NCBI RefSeq assembly: GCF_001654915.1
Contig: NZ_LXEQ01000061.1
Length of the DNA stretch: 64,000 bases
Direction: 5' to 3' (one strand)
DNA from: Buttiauxella ferragutiae
GTDB taxonomy: Bacteria > Pseudomonadota > Gammaproteobacteria > Enterobacterales > Enterobacteriaceae
The translations under genes and the position numbers were made by a program. Below are positions 53,463-63,051 of the stretch, piece after piece. Numbering within the stretch: the stretch's first letter is position 1; the number at the start of each line of letters is the position of its first letter. The notes under the pieces were generated by a model, which was given only the letters and a program-made list of their open reading frames with translations, ran no database searches and was not told the origin of the DNA.

Positions 53463-56400
53463 TTACCACGTCAGGCTAAAGCCGACACTTCCCGCCATCT
53501 GTTGATAACCCTCTGAGCCTTTTTGGCTGGTAAATTTCCCCCACAGGCTGGCGTTTTTACTTAACTTGCTGGTCACGCCCACGCTGACTTCACCCACGTT
53601 TTTTGCCGTGTTATCGCTAAAATTGACGCCATCAATACTCATAGTGGTGTTTTCGCTATTGTGCAGATAGTTCAGGTCAACGAACGGTGAGATCTCATAA
53701 GTTTTGCCAAACGTCAGCTGGTTATGTAAACCCAGTCGGCTCTGAATATTGTGTGGCGATTGCTGTTCGACCCGCGAGTGATTGGCGGCAGTAAAGGCGT
53801 CTTGTTGAACGCCCTGATAAACCAGTTGCGCCTGCGGTTCAATCTCCCAACGCAGCGCGTCGGTGTTGATTGCCTGCCAGTTGTAACCAGCTTCTACCGA
53901 TGCCAGTAAACCTGACGAACGGTAGTTATCGTCACCGCTGTCTTTTTCGCTCACGTGGTTATCGAACCACACATATTGCGCCCAACTGTCGATCCAGGCT
54001 CCGCCGTTGCCCGCACCGTGTTGATACCAGGTTGAAGTCAGCCCCACGCTGTAGCCCTGGCTGTCGTTATCGGCTTTGCGTCCGGTCACGCTTGAATGGC
54101 TATCGCCGCTGTTATTGCTGTAACCCGCCACCGCCCCCAGTAACCACTCACTATCATTTCCATATGCCAAATCCGCCAGCGTACCGCTGAGTTGCACCAC
54201 GTTCTGGTCTTCGCTTTGATCAAGCTGATCGGCAAACGTTGAGGTGGTACGGTTGCTCAGTAAACGTAGGTGTAACCTCTGTTGATCTTGCCCGCCCGCA
54301 TGGTCGCTCAGCCGCATAACAAAAGCATCGTTGGCGCTATGAATATTATTAAAGTAGCCGCCTGTTTTCGGATTAAGTACCGGCTGTGACGCAGGCTGCG
54401 GGGCTGGCGCAGGCTCTGGTGTCGGAACAGGGTCTGGTGTTGGGTCTGGTGTTGGTTCCGGCGCAGGTTCTGGCGCTGGTGTTGGTTCCGGTGCTGGAGT
54501 GGGATCTGGAGTCGGTTCAGGATCTGGAGTCGGTTCTGGCTTGAGCACCTCAGAGCGCAAATACCAATCCTGGTCGTCCTTCACCAGCGTGTAGTCATAC
54601 GCCCCCATATTTAAATAGCCATCGCCTGCTATAGTAAATTGGGCATCATTGGAAAACTGTGCCGAATCTGCGGTGAAATCCACTACTTTAATCCCGGCCT
54701 GGGTTGGCTGGCCGATACCGGTTATCGGGTTAAACTGCACTGTCGTCGTGCCAGAAGTATTGCCATTTAGCACCAGCTCATCAGTTGCCGAGTCATCACC
54801 GTCAAACTCGGTGTCCATCACTAGCGTGCCACCGCCGGTGTAATCACCGTTCACCGTGAAAGTGTCACCCGCATAACCATTCGCCATGCTGATGCTTCCG
54901 CTGCTGTTGGTGACGTTGCCGTTCACCGTTACGCCAGCCAGATTCGTTTCGCTGTCGGTAGTCAGATTGGTGTCCAACGTGCCGGTCAGCGTTAATCCTG
55001 CCGTCTCATTCACCAACGTACCGTCACCGCTGAACAGCGAAGCATCCAGCGCTTGCTGAGTATCACTGGTTAGTGAGCGTTAACGACGTCTGGTCGCTAA
55101 TCACAATATCGCCCTGCGACGAGGCATCTATTGACTGAATGTGTTGGTCCGCACCGGTTTCGAAAGTGCCTTCACTACCAATCCATAAAGAAGAAGCATA
55201 CGGGAAGATATCCACCGCGCCGCCTTTCAGCGTACCTTGCTCGACGCGCACCGCTGAATGGGTTGTGCCGCTGGCAGTGAGTTCCAGCGTGCCGCCGCCA
55301 GTTTTGCTGAAGGTACTGTTGAGGTCCCCCGCGTTGCCCGTGGAGTCTTCCATCAACGCGCCCCACTGAGTGGTCACGCCGTCATCAACGCTCAAGTCCC
55401 CATCGGCACGCATTTCTAAATCACGCGCATGGCCGCTTTCATCGGTCCAGGTATTCACATCATCGGTCACATTCAGCACGCTGGCCTGTGATGGATCGGT
55501 GAAAATAACCGCGCGGTTGTAGGTGGTGTCGCCGAGTTGAGAATTGTTACTAAGCTGCAAGGTTCCGGAGGCAATCTGCGTATCCCCCAGATAGTGGTTA
55601 TCGTCGGCAAGCGAGACGCTTCCGCTACCCGCATCCACCACCACATACACACCGTTCTGGTCGGCTGCCGTAGGGGAATCGCCACCAATTTGCATATCGG
55701 TGCCGCCGGTCAAATGCGCCACATCGTCGTTACCAATTACCGTGCCGCCCGCGCCGGAGATATTCAGCGCAGGGTCGCTCGTTGCGCCCGGAGCCATCGC
55801 CATATCTGACAAATCCAGCACGCCGTCGTTAAGCACGATGGACTGCGGGTCAGCTTCCAGCGCCTGCAAATCATCCACATCACCGGATAAACTCAGCAAC
55901 GCGTTATCTTCAACAATAATGTCACCGCTTAACGCCATTGAGTCGGCACCGCTCAGGCTGTAGCTTCCATTGGCAGCCACGGTAAAATCGCCCGCGCCTT
56001 GAATGGTGCCGTCAAAACTTCCGCTATTCACCGTAACATTACCGCCCGCATCAATATTCAGCGTGCCGTTGGCATAACCGGTCAGCGAGTTAACGAATGT
56101 CTGCTGTGTACTGCCCACATTCAGCAGCGCCGCGTTACCCGGCATATCTTCTTTGCCCACAAACAGGCCATAGCAGTTTTGCGGATCGTTCTGACATTGG
56201 GTTTCGCCGACGTTCATCAGCGAGTTATCGCGCCCGATAGTCAGCGTGCCATCCGCCACGTTCATCTCACCGGTAAAGCTATTGTTATCAGCATTAAGCA
56301 CCACTTCCCCGTCGCCATTTTTGATAATTTCGCCGGTACCGGCCATGGAGTCCATTGCGCCAGGATTGTCCAGATCGCCAATCACCAGCTTTTTATCTGC

Positions 56401-57279
56401 GGCGACGTCAAACGTTACCAGACTGTGGCCGATATACATGAAGCCCCCTGCGGCGGAAGACGCTGAATCTCCGTAACCCATAGCCTGATTGCCTTCATAG
56501 AGCATCACGCCATTGTTTGCTGTGTAGTTCGCATCAATATCAATGTTCAAAAGATACGGAGCACTTTCGCTGGAGGTATAGATTGCTCCGCCATATCCGT
56601 CTGCGGTGTTATCAGTAAACTCAACATCATGGAGTGTTGTCGCCCCCGCAAAGGTATCGCTTTGCACACTACTGGTAATATCCAGCGCACCGCCGTCACC
56701 ATCACTGCTTGAGGAAGTCAGAGCTTGATTGCCCTCAAAGAGGCTATCAGAAATTAACACATTGGAATTTAGAGCATAAATAGCGCCACCGCGTCCATTA
56801 CTGGCAATGTTATTGAAGAATAGAGTGTCATCTAACACTAAATCGAACTGCAGAGGATCATTTTTACCATTAATATAAATAGCACCACCGTAATTTCCCG
56901 CAGTGTTATTAGTAAACTGTGAATTACTTATATTAATAGTAGAGTTTTCTTTTGCGAATATTGCCCCACCATTGTTATTCCCGGTGACGTAATTACCATC
57001 AAAAATAGTCATGCCGGTGCTGGTTTCAGCTTGAATGGTTAACGATGCACCGCCTGAAAGAAAAATAGCACCACCACTAGCAGGATCCGTTAAGTTTTTA
57101 AAAGAGAGTATCGCGTCATCGGCCACAGTGAATGCGTCACTGTTTCCATCAACAACTTGTCGCCCTGCATCACAAGACTCCGTGATAACCTCGGTTCCAC
57201 AGGATACTTCGCCAGCAAATGCGCCAGAACTAAATATAAGAGAAAGTACGACAAAGAATTTATTAAGTCTGAATTTCAT
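53463..57279 (-). pseudogene. yfaL: yfaL-type autotransporter adhesin, broken by a one-base frameshift
   Basis: A long autotransporter reading from MKFRLNKFFVVLSLIFSSGAFAGEV (signal peptide, start 57279). The passenger has polymorphic-outer-membrane-protein repeats (GGAIF/GGAIY with FTNN motifs, residues about 80-240) and a pectin-lyase-like helix. It continues to ISDQTSLTLTN and then stops at 55063. One reading frame over, SDTQQALDASLFSGDGTLVNETAGL resumes, with the rest of the passenger, a Pro-Glu-Asp-Thr linker (54410-54545) and an autotransporter beta-barrel (to 53463). The breakpoint is at 55068-55069, where the minus strand reads AACCAGTGAT and dropping one C restores the frame. The full product would be about 1270 residues (E. 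coli YfaL/EhaC 1250). This is either a true inactivating mutation or a sequencing error. Confidence 0.85.
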
Positions 57280-57900
57280 GAAACCACCAGAAAGTAAAAT
57301 GATGCCCTCACTTCCTGTTGAGAGTATAAGCAATATGACTATTGAAAAATCATACTGCATCATTGCAAGAAACAATCTGGCCAAATGTAATTAGAATTAT
57401 TTCGTACTTATCCCTTCCAAATAAAAACACCCTCAGTTATTTATAATAATTTAAATTATCATTTAGACATGTTTAATGCCCACCCCCTTCAAACCTATTG
57501 ACAACATGAATATATCTACATCTGAGACTCAGATTTTTCACATCATCAAAACACTGTTCATCATTTAAGCGATAGCTGACACCATAACGTTACGATCGAA
57601 ACCATTAACATTCGCACACATTTAGTGATGTGATTATTGATAAAAAAACTATCAGTTCGCACCACTGATACGCAAAACGTTCGGTTTTTAATAAGTAAAA
57701 TCTATGAAAATTGTGCGATATCAAATCAGGTGATTATGGATGACGTTTAAGAAATCAGCGTCCGATCAAAAATATCATTTTTTTTGCATCCCATTGACAA
57801 TTGTCACAAGCCTTACGTGACGTGGACTTAGCGAAATCTGCCCTGTCACAACCTCAATTCCTCCTCGAAATCAATACTTGTTCTCAAGCGATTAGTTACT
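57280..57900. other. Long gap between yfaL and the nrdA control region
   Basis: About 620 nt without a supported gene. It is AT-rich from about 57350 to 57700 and must hold the yfaL promoter and the upstream part of the nrdA control region. In E. coli the nrdA upstream region binds Fis, DnaA and other factors. I see no RNA gene or repeat here. Confidence 0.5.
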
Positions 57901-57937
57901 AGAATACTCACCATATAGTGATCAAGTAATCCACCAC

Positions 57938-57953
57938 CCCCTACATGTAGTAT
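57938..57953. promoter_or_regulatory. Candidate NrdR box upstream of nrdA
   Basis: The core CTACATGTAG (57941-57950) fits the NrdR core CwAtATaTwG. A poorer partner, CACCATATAGTG, is centred about 31 nt upstream (57909-57920), near the spacing of paired NrdR boxes but with a shorter centre. NrdR represses ribonucleotide reductase operons, and binding here is inferred. Confidence 0.5.
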
Positions 57954-57993
57954 TTATCCACAAGGTTAGCCACAAGAGGCCAACTGTGGATAA
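57954..57993. promoter_or_regulatory. Inverted pair of perfect DnaA boxes upstream of nrdA
   Basis: TTATCCACA at 57954-57962 and TGTGGATAA at 57985-57993 are perfect 9-mers facing each other, 40-79 nt before the nrdA ATG. E. coli nrdAB is also controlled by DnaA through two boxes, tying dNTP supply to replication initiation. The spacing and position relative to the promoter here are not identical to those I recall for E. coli. Confidence 0.8.
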
Positions 57994-58032
57994 ATGGGGC
58001 ATTTTTCATTTCACGGACAGGTACAAACGCAC

Positions 58033-60318
58033 ATGAATCAGAGTCTGCTGGTTACAAAACGTGACGGTCGCACTGAGCGCATCGATCTGGATAAAATCCA
58101 CCGAGTTCTGGATTGGGCCGCCGAAGGCTTAAATAACGTATCCGTATCACAGGTTGAACTGCGCTCGCACATTCAGTTTTATGACGGCATCAAAACTTCT
58201 GACATTCATGAAACCATCATCAAAGCTGCGGCAGATTTAATCTCCCGTGAAGCACCGGATTATCAGTATCTGGCTGCACGCCTGGCCGTTTTCCATCTGC
58301 GCAAAAAAGCCTACGGTGAGTTCGAGCCACCTAAGCTGTACAACCATGTCGTCAAAATGGTTGAGATGGGCAAATACGATAGACATCTGCTGGAAGACTA
58401 CACGGAAGAAGAGTTCAAGCAGATGGACGATTATCTCGACCATGACCGTGATATGAGCTTCTCCTACGCCGCTGTTAAACAGCTCGAAGGCAAATACCTG
58501 GTGCAAAACCGTGTTACCGGTGAAATCTACGAAAGCGCCCAGTTCCTCTATATTCTGGTTGCCGCGTGCCTGTTCTCAGGCTATCCGCGTGAAACTCGTC
58601 TGAGCTACGTGAAGCGTTTTTACGATGCGGTTTCTACTTTCAAAATTTCTCTGCCTACGCCGATTATGTCTGGCGTGCGTACCCCAACTCGCCAGTTCAG
58701 CTCTTGCGTACTGATCGAGTGTGGCGACAGCCTGGACTCCATCAACGCCACTTCCAGCGCAATTGTGAAGTATGTTTCCCAACGTGCTGGTATCGGCATC
58801 AACGCCGGTCGTATCCGTGCGCTGGGCAGCCCAATTCGCGGCGGTGAAGCATTCCATACTGGTTGTATTCCGTTCTACAAACACTTCCAGACCGCAGTGA
58901 AATCCTGCTCTCAAGGCGGAGTGCGTGGCGGTGCGGCAACGTTGTTCTATCCAATGTGGCATCTGGAAGTAGAAAGCCTGTTGGTACTGAAAAACAACCG
59001 TGGTGTTGAAGGTAACCGTGTGCGCCATATGGATTACGGTGTGCAAATCAACAAACTGATGTACACCCGTTTGTTGAAAGGTGAAGACATCACCCTGTTC
59101 AGCCCGTCTGACGTTCCAGGCCTGTACGATGCCTTCTTTGCCGATCAGGAAAAGTTTGAGCAGCTGTACACCAAATACGAAAAAGACGACAGCATTCGCA
59201 AGCAACGTGTGAAAGCCGTTGAGCTGTTCTCGCTGATGATGCAGGAACGTGCTTCTACTGGCCGTATCTATATTCAGAACGTTGACCACTGCAACACCCA
59301 TAGCCCATTTGATCCGGCTATCGCACCAGTTCGCCAGTCTAACCTGTGCCTGGAAATCGCACTGCCGACCAAACCGATGAATGACATCAACGACGAAGAC
59401 GGTGAAATCGCACTGTGTACGTTGTCTGCATTCAACCTTGGCGCTATCGAAAGCCTCGATGAGCTGGAAGAGCTGGCGATTCTGGCGGTACGTGCTCTGG
59501 ATGCGCTGCTGGATTACCAGGATTACCCAATCGTTGCCGCGAAACGTGGCGCAATGGGTCGTCGTACTCTGGGTGTCGGCGTGATTAACTTCGCTTACTA
59601 CCTGGCGAAAAATGGTGTGCGTTACTCTGATGGCAGTGCCAACAACCTGACGCATAAAACCTTCGAAGCGATTCAGTACTATCTGCTGAAAGCTTCGAAC
59701 GAGCTGGCGAAAGAGCAAGGCCCTTGCCTGTGGTTCAACGAAACTACATACGCAAAAGGCATTCTGCCGATCGACACCTACAAGAAAGATCTGGATGTGA
59801 TCAGCAACGAGCCGCTGCATCTGGACTGGGAAACCCTGCGTGAGTCGATTAAAACGCACGGCCTGCGTAACTCCACGCTTTCTGCATTGATGCCGTCTGA
59901 AACCTCGTCGCAGATTTCTAACGCCACCAACGGTATCGAGCCACCGCGCGGCCATATCAGCATTAAAGCGTCAAAAGACGGTATCCTGCGCCAGGTTGTG
60001 CCGGATTATGAATTGCTGAAAGACAACTATGAGCTGCTGTGGGAACTGCCGAATAACGACGGTTATCTGCAATTGGTTGGTTTAATGCAGAAGTTTATCG
60101 ACCAGTCGATCTCTGCCAACACCAACTACGACCCAACGCGCTTCCCATCAGGTAAAGTGCCGATGCAGCAGTTGCTCAAAGATTTGCTCACCGCCTATAA
60201 ATTCGGTGTCAAAACGCTTTATTATCAGAACACCCGCGACGGTGCGGAAGATGCGCAAGACGACCTGGCGCCTTCAATCCAGGACGATGGCTGCGAAAGC
60301 GGCGCATGTAAAATCTAA
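58033..60318 (+). CDS. nrdA: Class Ia ribonucleotide reductase, alpha subunit
   Basis: NrdA reduces ribonucleoside diphosphates using a radical from NrdB. The ATG at 58033 (MNQSLLVTKRDGRTERIDLDKIHRVLDWAAEG) gives 761 residues, exactly the E. coli length. An earlier in-frame ATG lies too near the DnaA box. The N-terminal ATP-cone carries the dATP switch. The active-site cysteines lie in FSSCVLIEC and NLCLEIALP-type stretches, and the C-terminal redox pair is CESGACKI. A long leader with regulatory boxes precedes it. Confidence 0.98.
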   Translation: MNQSLLVTKRDGRTERIDLDKIHRVLDWAAEGLNNVSVSQVELRSHIQFYDGIKTSDIHETIIKAAADLISREAPDYQYLAARLAVFHLRKKAYGEFEPPKLYNHVVKMVEMGKYDRHLLEDYTEEEFKQMDDYLDHDRDMSFSYAAVKQLEGKYLVQNRVTGEIYESAQFLYILVAACLFSGYPRETRLSYVKRFYDAVSTFKISLPTPIMSGVRTPTRQFSSCVLIECGDSLDSINATSSAIVKYVSQRAGIGINAGRIRALGSPIRGGEAFHTGCIPFYKHFQTAVKSCSQGGVRGGAATLFYPMWHLEVESLLVLKNNRGVEGNRVRHMDYGVQINKLMYTRLLKGEDITLFSPSDVPGLYDAFFADQEKFEQLYTKYEKDDSIRKQRVKAVELFSLMMQERASTGRIYIQNVDHCNTHSPFDPAIAPVRQSNLCLEIALPTKPMNDINDEDGEIALCTLSAFNLGAIESLDELEELAILAVRALDALLDYQDYPIVAAKRGAMGRRTLGVGVINFAYYLAKNGVRYSDGSANNLTHKTFEAIQYYLLKASNELAKEQGPCLWFNETTYAKGILPIDTYKKDLDVISNEPLHLDWETLRESIKTHGLRNSTLSALMPSETSSQISNATNGIEPPRGHISIKASKDGILRQVVPDYELLKDNYELLWELPNNDGYLQLVGLMQKFIDQSISANTNYDPTRFPSGKVPMQQLLKDLLTAYKFGVKTLYYQNTRDGAEDAQDDLAPSIQDDGCESGACKI

Positions 60319-60346
60319 TTCGGATTTCCCTTTATCACCTTTCTGT

Positions 60347-60380
60347 CCCTCTCCCTCAGGGAGAGGGTTAGGGTGAGGGG
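60347..60380. repeat. GC-rich hairpin repeat between nrdA and nrdB
   Basis: CCCTCTCCC (60347-60355) pairs with GGGAGAGGG (60359-60367) around TCA, followed by TTAGGGTGAGGGG. This hairpin with its tail is a motif I recognise from intergenic regions of several enterobacteria. It may reduce or shape readthrough from nrdA to nrdB. The next gene starts 28 nt on. Confidence 0.6.
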
Positions 60381-60407
60381 AAATTCAGTCCACAGGACTC
60401 ACATTTA

Positions 60408-61538
60408 ATGGCTTACACCACTTTTTCACAGACGAAAAACGATCAACTCGCTGAGCCAATGTTCTTTGGTCAGCCAGTGAACGTGGCACGCTACGATCAG
60501 CAAAAATATGACATCTTTGAAAAGCTGATCGAAAAGCAACTTTCCTTCTTCTGGCGTCCGGAAGAAGTTGACGTTTCACGCGATCGTATCGACTACCAGG
60601 CGCTACCGGATCACGAAAAACATATTTTCATCAGCAACCTGAAATATCAGACTCTGTTGGACTCCATTCAGGGGCGTAGCCCGAACGTGGCGCTGCTGCC
60701 GCTGATTTCCATCCCTGAGCTGGAAACCTGGGTTGAAACGTGGGCGTTCTCCGAAACCATTCACTCGCGTTCTTACACTCATATCATCCGTAACATCGTG
60801 AACGATCCGGCGATTGTGTTTGACGATATCGTCACCAACCAGGAAATCTTAAAGCGTGCGAAAGATATCTCCGGTTACTACGACCGTCTGATTGAGATGA
60901 CCAGCTACTGGCATCTGCTGGGTGAAGGCACGCACAATGTCAACGGTAAAACCGTGACCGTGAATCTGCGCGCCCTGAAACGCCAGCTCTATTTGTGCCT
61001 GATGAGCGTCAACGCGCTGGAAGCGATTCGCTTCTACGTCAGCTTCGCCTGCTCATTTGCCTTCGCCGAGCGCGAATTGATGGAAGGTAACGCGAAAATC
61101 ATCAAACTGATTGCCCGCGACGAAGCCCTGCACCTGACCGGGACTCAGCACATGCTGAACCTGATGCGTTCCGGCGAAGACGATCCTGAAATGGCAGAAA
61201 TCGCTCTGGAATGCCGCCAGGAATGTTACGACCTGTTCGTGCTGGCCGCCGAGCAAGAAAAAGAGTGGGCAAGCTACCTGTTCCGCGACGGTTCGATGAT
61301 CGGTCTGAACAAAGACATTCTGTGCCAGTATGTTGATTACATTACCAACATCCGTATGCAGGCTGTCGGTCTGGATCTGCCATTTAAAACACGTTCTAAC
61401 CCAATCCCATGGATCAACGCGTGGCTGGTTTCTGACAACGTGCAGGTTGCACCACAAGAAGTCGAAGTCAGCTCTTATCTGGTCGGCCAGATTGATTCTA
61501 ATGTCGATGCTGACGATCTGAGCAATTTCCAGCTGTAA
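60408..61538 (+). CDS. nrdB: Class Ia ribonucleotide reductase, beta subunit
   Basis: The radical-generating diiron subunit, 376 residues as in E. coli. The radical tyrosine is in ETIHSRSYTHIIRN (Tyr122-equivalent). Iron ligands are in the DPAIVFDD-, EAIRFYVSFA- and ARDEALHLTGTQH-type segments. The C-terminal VDADDLSNFQL is the peptide that docks on NrdA. Same operon as nrdA, with a hairpin repeat between, and followed by yfaE after 3 nt. Confidence 0.98.
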   Translation: MAYTTFSQTKNDQLAEPMFFGQPVNVARYDQQKYDIFEKLIEKQLSFFWRPEEVDVSRDRIDYQALPDHEKHIFISNLKYQTLLDSIQGRSPNVALLPLISIPELETWVETWAFSETIHSRSYTHIIRNIVNDPAIVFDDIVTNQEILKRAKDISGYYDRLIEMTSYWHLLGEGTHNVNGKTVTVNLRALKRQLYLCLMSVNALEAIRFYVSFACSFAFAERELMEGNAKIIKLIARDEALHLTGTQHMLNLMRSGEDDPEMAEIALECRQECYDLFVLAAEQEKEWASYLFRDGSMIGLNKDILCQYVDYITNIRMQAVGLDLPFKTRSNPIPWINAWLVSDNVQVAPQEVEVSSYLVGQIDSNVDADDLSNFQL

Positions 61539-61541
61539 GTT

Positions 61542-61796
61542 ATGGCACGTATTACGCTACTGAACACCGGAACGCAGCTCAATTCTGAAGAGGAATACCC
61601 TTCCCTGCTGGCGACACTGGAATCTCACCAGGTCGCCGTGGAATATCAGTGCCGGGAAGGTTATTGCGGTTCCTGCAGGATTAAACTTGTGGCCGGTGAA
61701 GTGAAATGGCTGAGCGAGCCGCTGGCGTTTATCCAGCCCGGTGAAATTCTCCCCTGTTGCTGCCAGGCGCACGGCGATATAGAAATCGAGATGTAA
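61542..61796 (+). CDS. yfaE: [2Fe-2S] ferredoxin-like protein YfaE (NrdB cofactor maintenance)
   Basis: An 84-residue plant-type ferredoxin, as in E. coli. The four cluster cysteines are visible as CREGYCGSC and PCCC. YfaE reduces the diferric cluster of NrdB to rebuild the tyrosyl radical. It starts 3 nt after nrdB, consistent with nrdAB-yfaE being one operon, and a hairpin follows directly after its stop. Confidence 0.97.
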   Translation: MARITLLNTGTQLNSEEEYPSLLATLESHQVAVEYQCREGYCGSCRIKLVAGEVKWLSEPLAFIQPGEILPCCCQAHGDIEIEM

Positions 61797-61820
61797 AAAA
61801 AGGCCGTTTAACGGCCCTTC
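61795..61820. terminator. yfaE terminator, copy 1 of a duplicated hairpin
   Basis: GGCCGTTTAACGGCC (61802-61816) forms a 7-bp stem preceded by an A run and followed by CTTC. The same hairpin occurs again at 61953-61969, on the other side of a REP element. Confidence 0.7.
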
Positions 61821-61852
61821 AAATTGCTGACAAAGGGTGATAAATGTGTTTT

Positions 61853-61926
61853 GTAGGGTGGATAAGCGTTAGCGTCATCCACCATTTACGCCCGTTGTGT
61901 CGGATGACACTGCGCTTATCCGACCT
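61853..61926. repeat. REP/BIME element between yfaE and glpQ
   Basis: The units GGGTGGATAAGCGTTAGCGTC..TCCACC (about 61856-61883) and GTCGGATGACACTGCGC..TCCGACC (about 61898-61925) lie in opposite orientation. It is the fourth copy in the window. It sits between two copies of a terminator hairpin, as if inserted with duplication of the terminator. Confidence 0.85.
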
Positions 61927-61950
61927 GAGAAGAAGTTTGTCATCAGTCTC

Positions 61951-61979
61951 AAGGGCCGTTTAACGGCCCTTTTCTTTTG
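61951..61979. terminator. Terminator between yfaE and glpQ, copy 2 of the hairpin
   Basis: AAGGGCCGTTTAACGGCCCTT is an exact palindrome-like stem (GGGCCGTT/AACGGCCC) followed by TTCTTTTGT on the plus strand. It lies directly beside the glpQ stop and could also end the glpTQ transcript. Confidence 0.8.
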
Positions 61980-61980
61980 T

Positions 61981-63051
61981 TTACTGCTTCTGCTGCTGCA
62001 AGAATTTCACACCCTTGTCCGGGAAGTCGGTAAACACCCCATCCACACCCGCCTTGTTATACAGCACGTCAAACAACTGATCGACGTTACTGACATAGTC
62101 AGGTAACGCGTCCGCTCGTACCGTATAAGGGTGCACTGTCAGGTGGTTCACATGCGCCTGGGTGACCATATCGGTTAGCTTAACATTACCTTTGCTGGAG
62201 CCTTCCGCCACCAGCATGTGATAGTCAGGCCCGATACCGTCCGCATACTCGGCTATCTGCTTCATGGCTCCAGGTTTGAACATCCAGTCATAGCTGTAGT
62301 TGACCCACTTGCCGTCAGCCTGCTTCTCTTGCGTTTCGTTCCAGTCCGTATAAGCAATCAACTGAACCAGCTTAAGATTCATACCCAGCTTCGGCTCAAG
62401 CGAGTTTTTAATACGCTTGAGTTCAGCGGCATCAAAGCATTGCAGGTAGACCTTATCCTGCTTGCTGGTGTAGCCGTAACGCTTCAACACCTCAAGCGTT
62501 TTCGCCGCGATATCTTTTCCTTCCTGATGATGGAACCAGGGGGCTTTTATCTCTGGGTAAATACCAATATTTTTCCCTGTGGAGTGATTCAAGCCCTGGA
62601 TAAACTCGATCTCCTCTTCAAAGGTATGCACGCGGAAATCAGATTTCCCCATCGGGAAACGACCAGGGAAGGTTTGCACCTGCTTGCCGTCTACCACATC
62701 AAAACCTTCGGTAAATTTCAGCGACTTGATTTCGTCGAGGGTAAAATCGATGGCGTAGTAGCGACCGTCTTTACGCGCCCGATTTGGGAAGCGCTGCGCA
62801 ACGTCGGTGACCCGATCAAGATAGTGGTCGTGCAGCACCACTAATCTGTCGTCTTTGGTCATCACCAGATCCTGCTCAAGGTAATCAGCCCCTTGAGCAT
62901 AGGCCAGGGCTTTGGCAGGTAGAGTGTGCTCCGGCAGATAGCCGCTCGCACCGCGATGGGCTATCACCACTTTGTCCGTGGTCTGGGCAAAGGAGCTGGC
63001 GGAAGCAAACATTACCGCCCCCACCAGGATAGATTTGGTCAGGATTTTCAT
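61981..63051 (-). CDS. glpQ: Periplasmic glycerophosphodiester phosphodiesterase
   Basis: GlpQ cleaves glycerophosphodiesters to glycerol-3-phosphate and an alcohol, feeding GlpT. It has 356 residues (E. coli 358) with a signal peptide ending SSFA. The catalytic HRGASGYLPEHT contains the first His, and YLEQDLVMTKDDRLVVLHDHYLDR holds the metal ligands and second His. DYVSNVDQLFDVLYNKAGVDGVFTDFPD is the GDPD C-terminal motif. It shares one base with the glpT stop (TAATG), so the two are in one operon. Confidence 0.97.
   Translation of the reverse strand: MKILTKSILVGAVMFASASSFAQTTDKVVIAHRGASGYLPEHTLPAKALAYAQGADYLEQDLVMTKDDRLVVLHDHYLDRVTDVAQRFPNRARKDGRYYAIDFTLDEIKSLKFTEGFDVVDGKQVQTFPGRFPMGKSDFRVHTFEEEIEFIQGLNHSTGKNIGIYPEIKAPWFHHQEGKDIAAKTLEVLKRYGYTSKQDKVYLQCFDAAELKRIKNSLEPKLGMNLKLVQLIAYTDWNETQEKQADGKWVNYSYDWMFKPGAMKQIAEYADGIGPDYHMLVAEGSSKGNVKLTDMVTQAHVNHLTVHPYTVRADALPDYVSNVDQLFDVLYNKAGVDGVFTDFPDKGVKFLQQQKQ

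Noticed and set aside
55060..55075. Programmed ribosomal frameshift as an explanation for the split yfaL
   Set aside because: No slippery heptamer is present at the site, and a one-base difference in a CC pair is more simply a mutation or sequence error.
58576..59955. 459-residue open frame antisense to nrdA
   Set aside because: It is the mirror of a highly conserved gene with strong codon bias, which commonly leaves long antisense frames. It has no promoter or ribosome site of its own.
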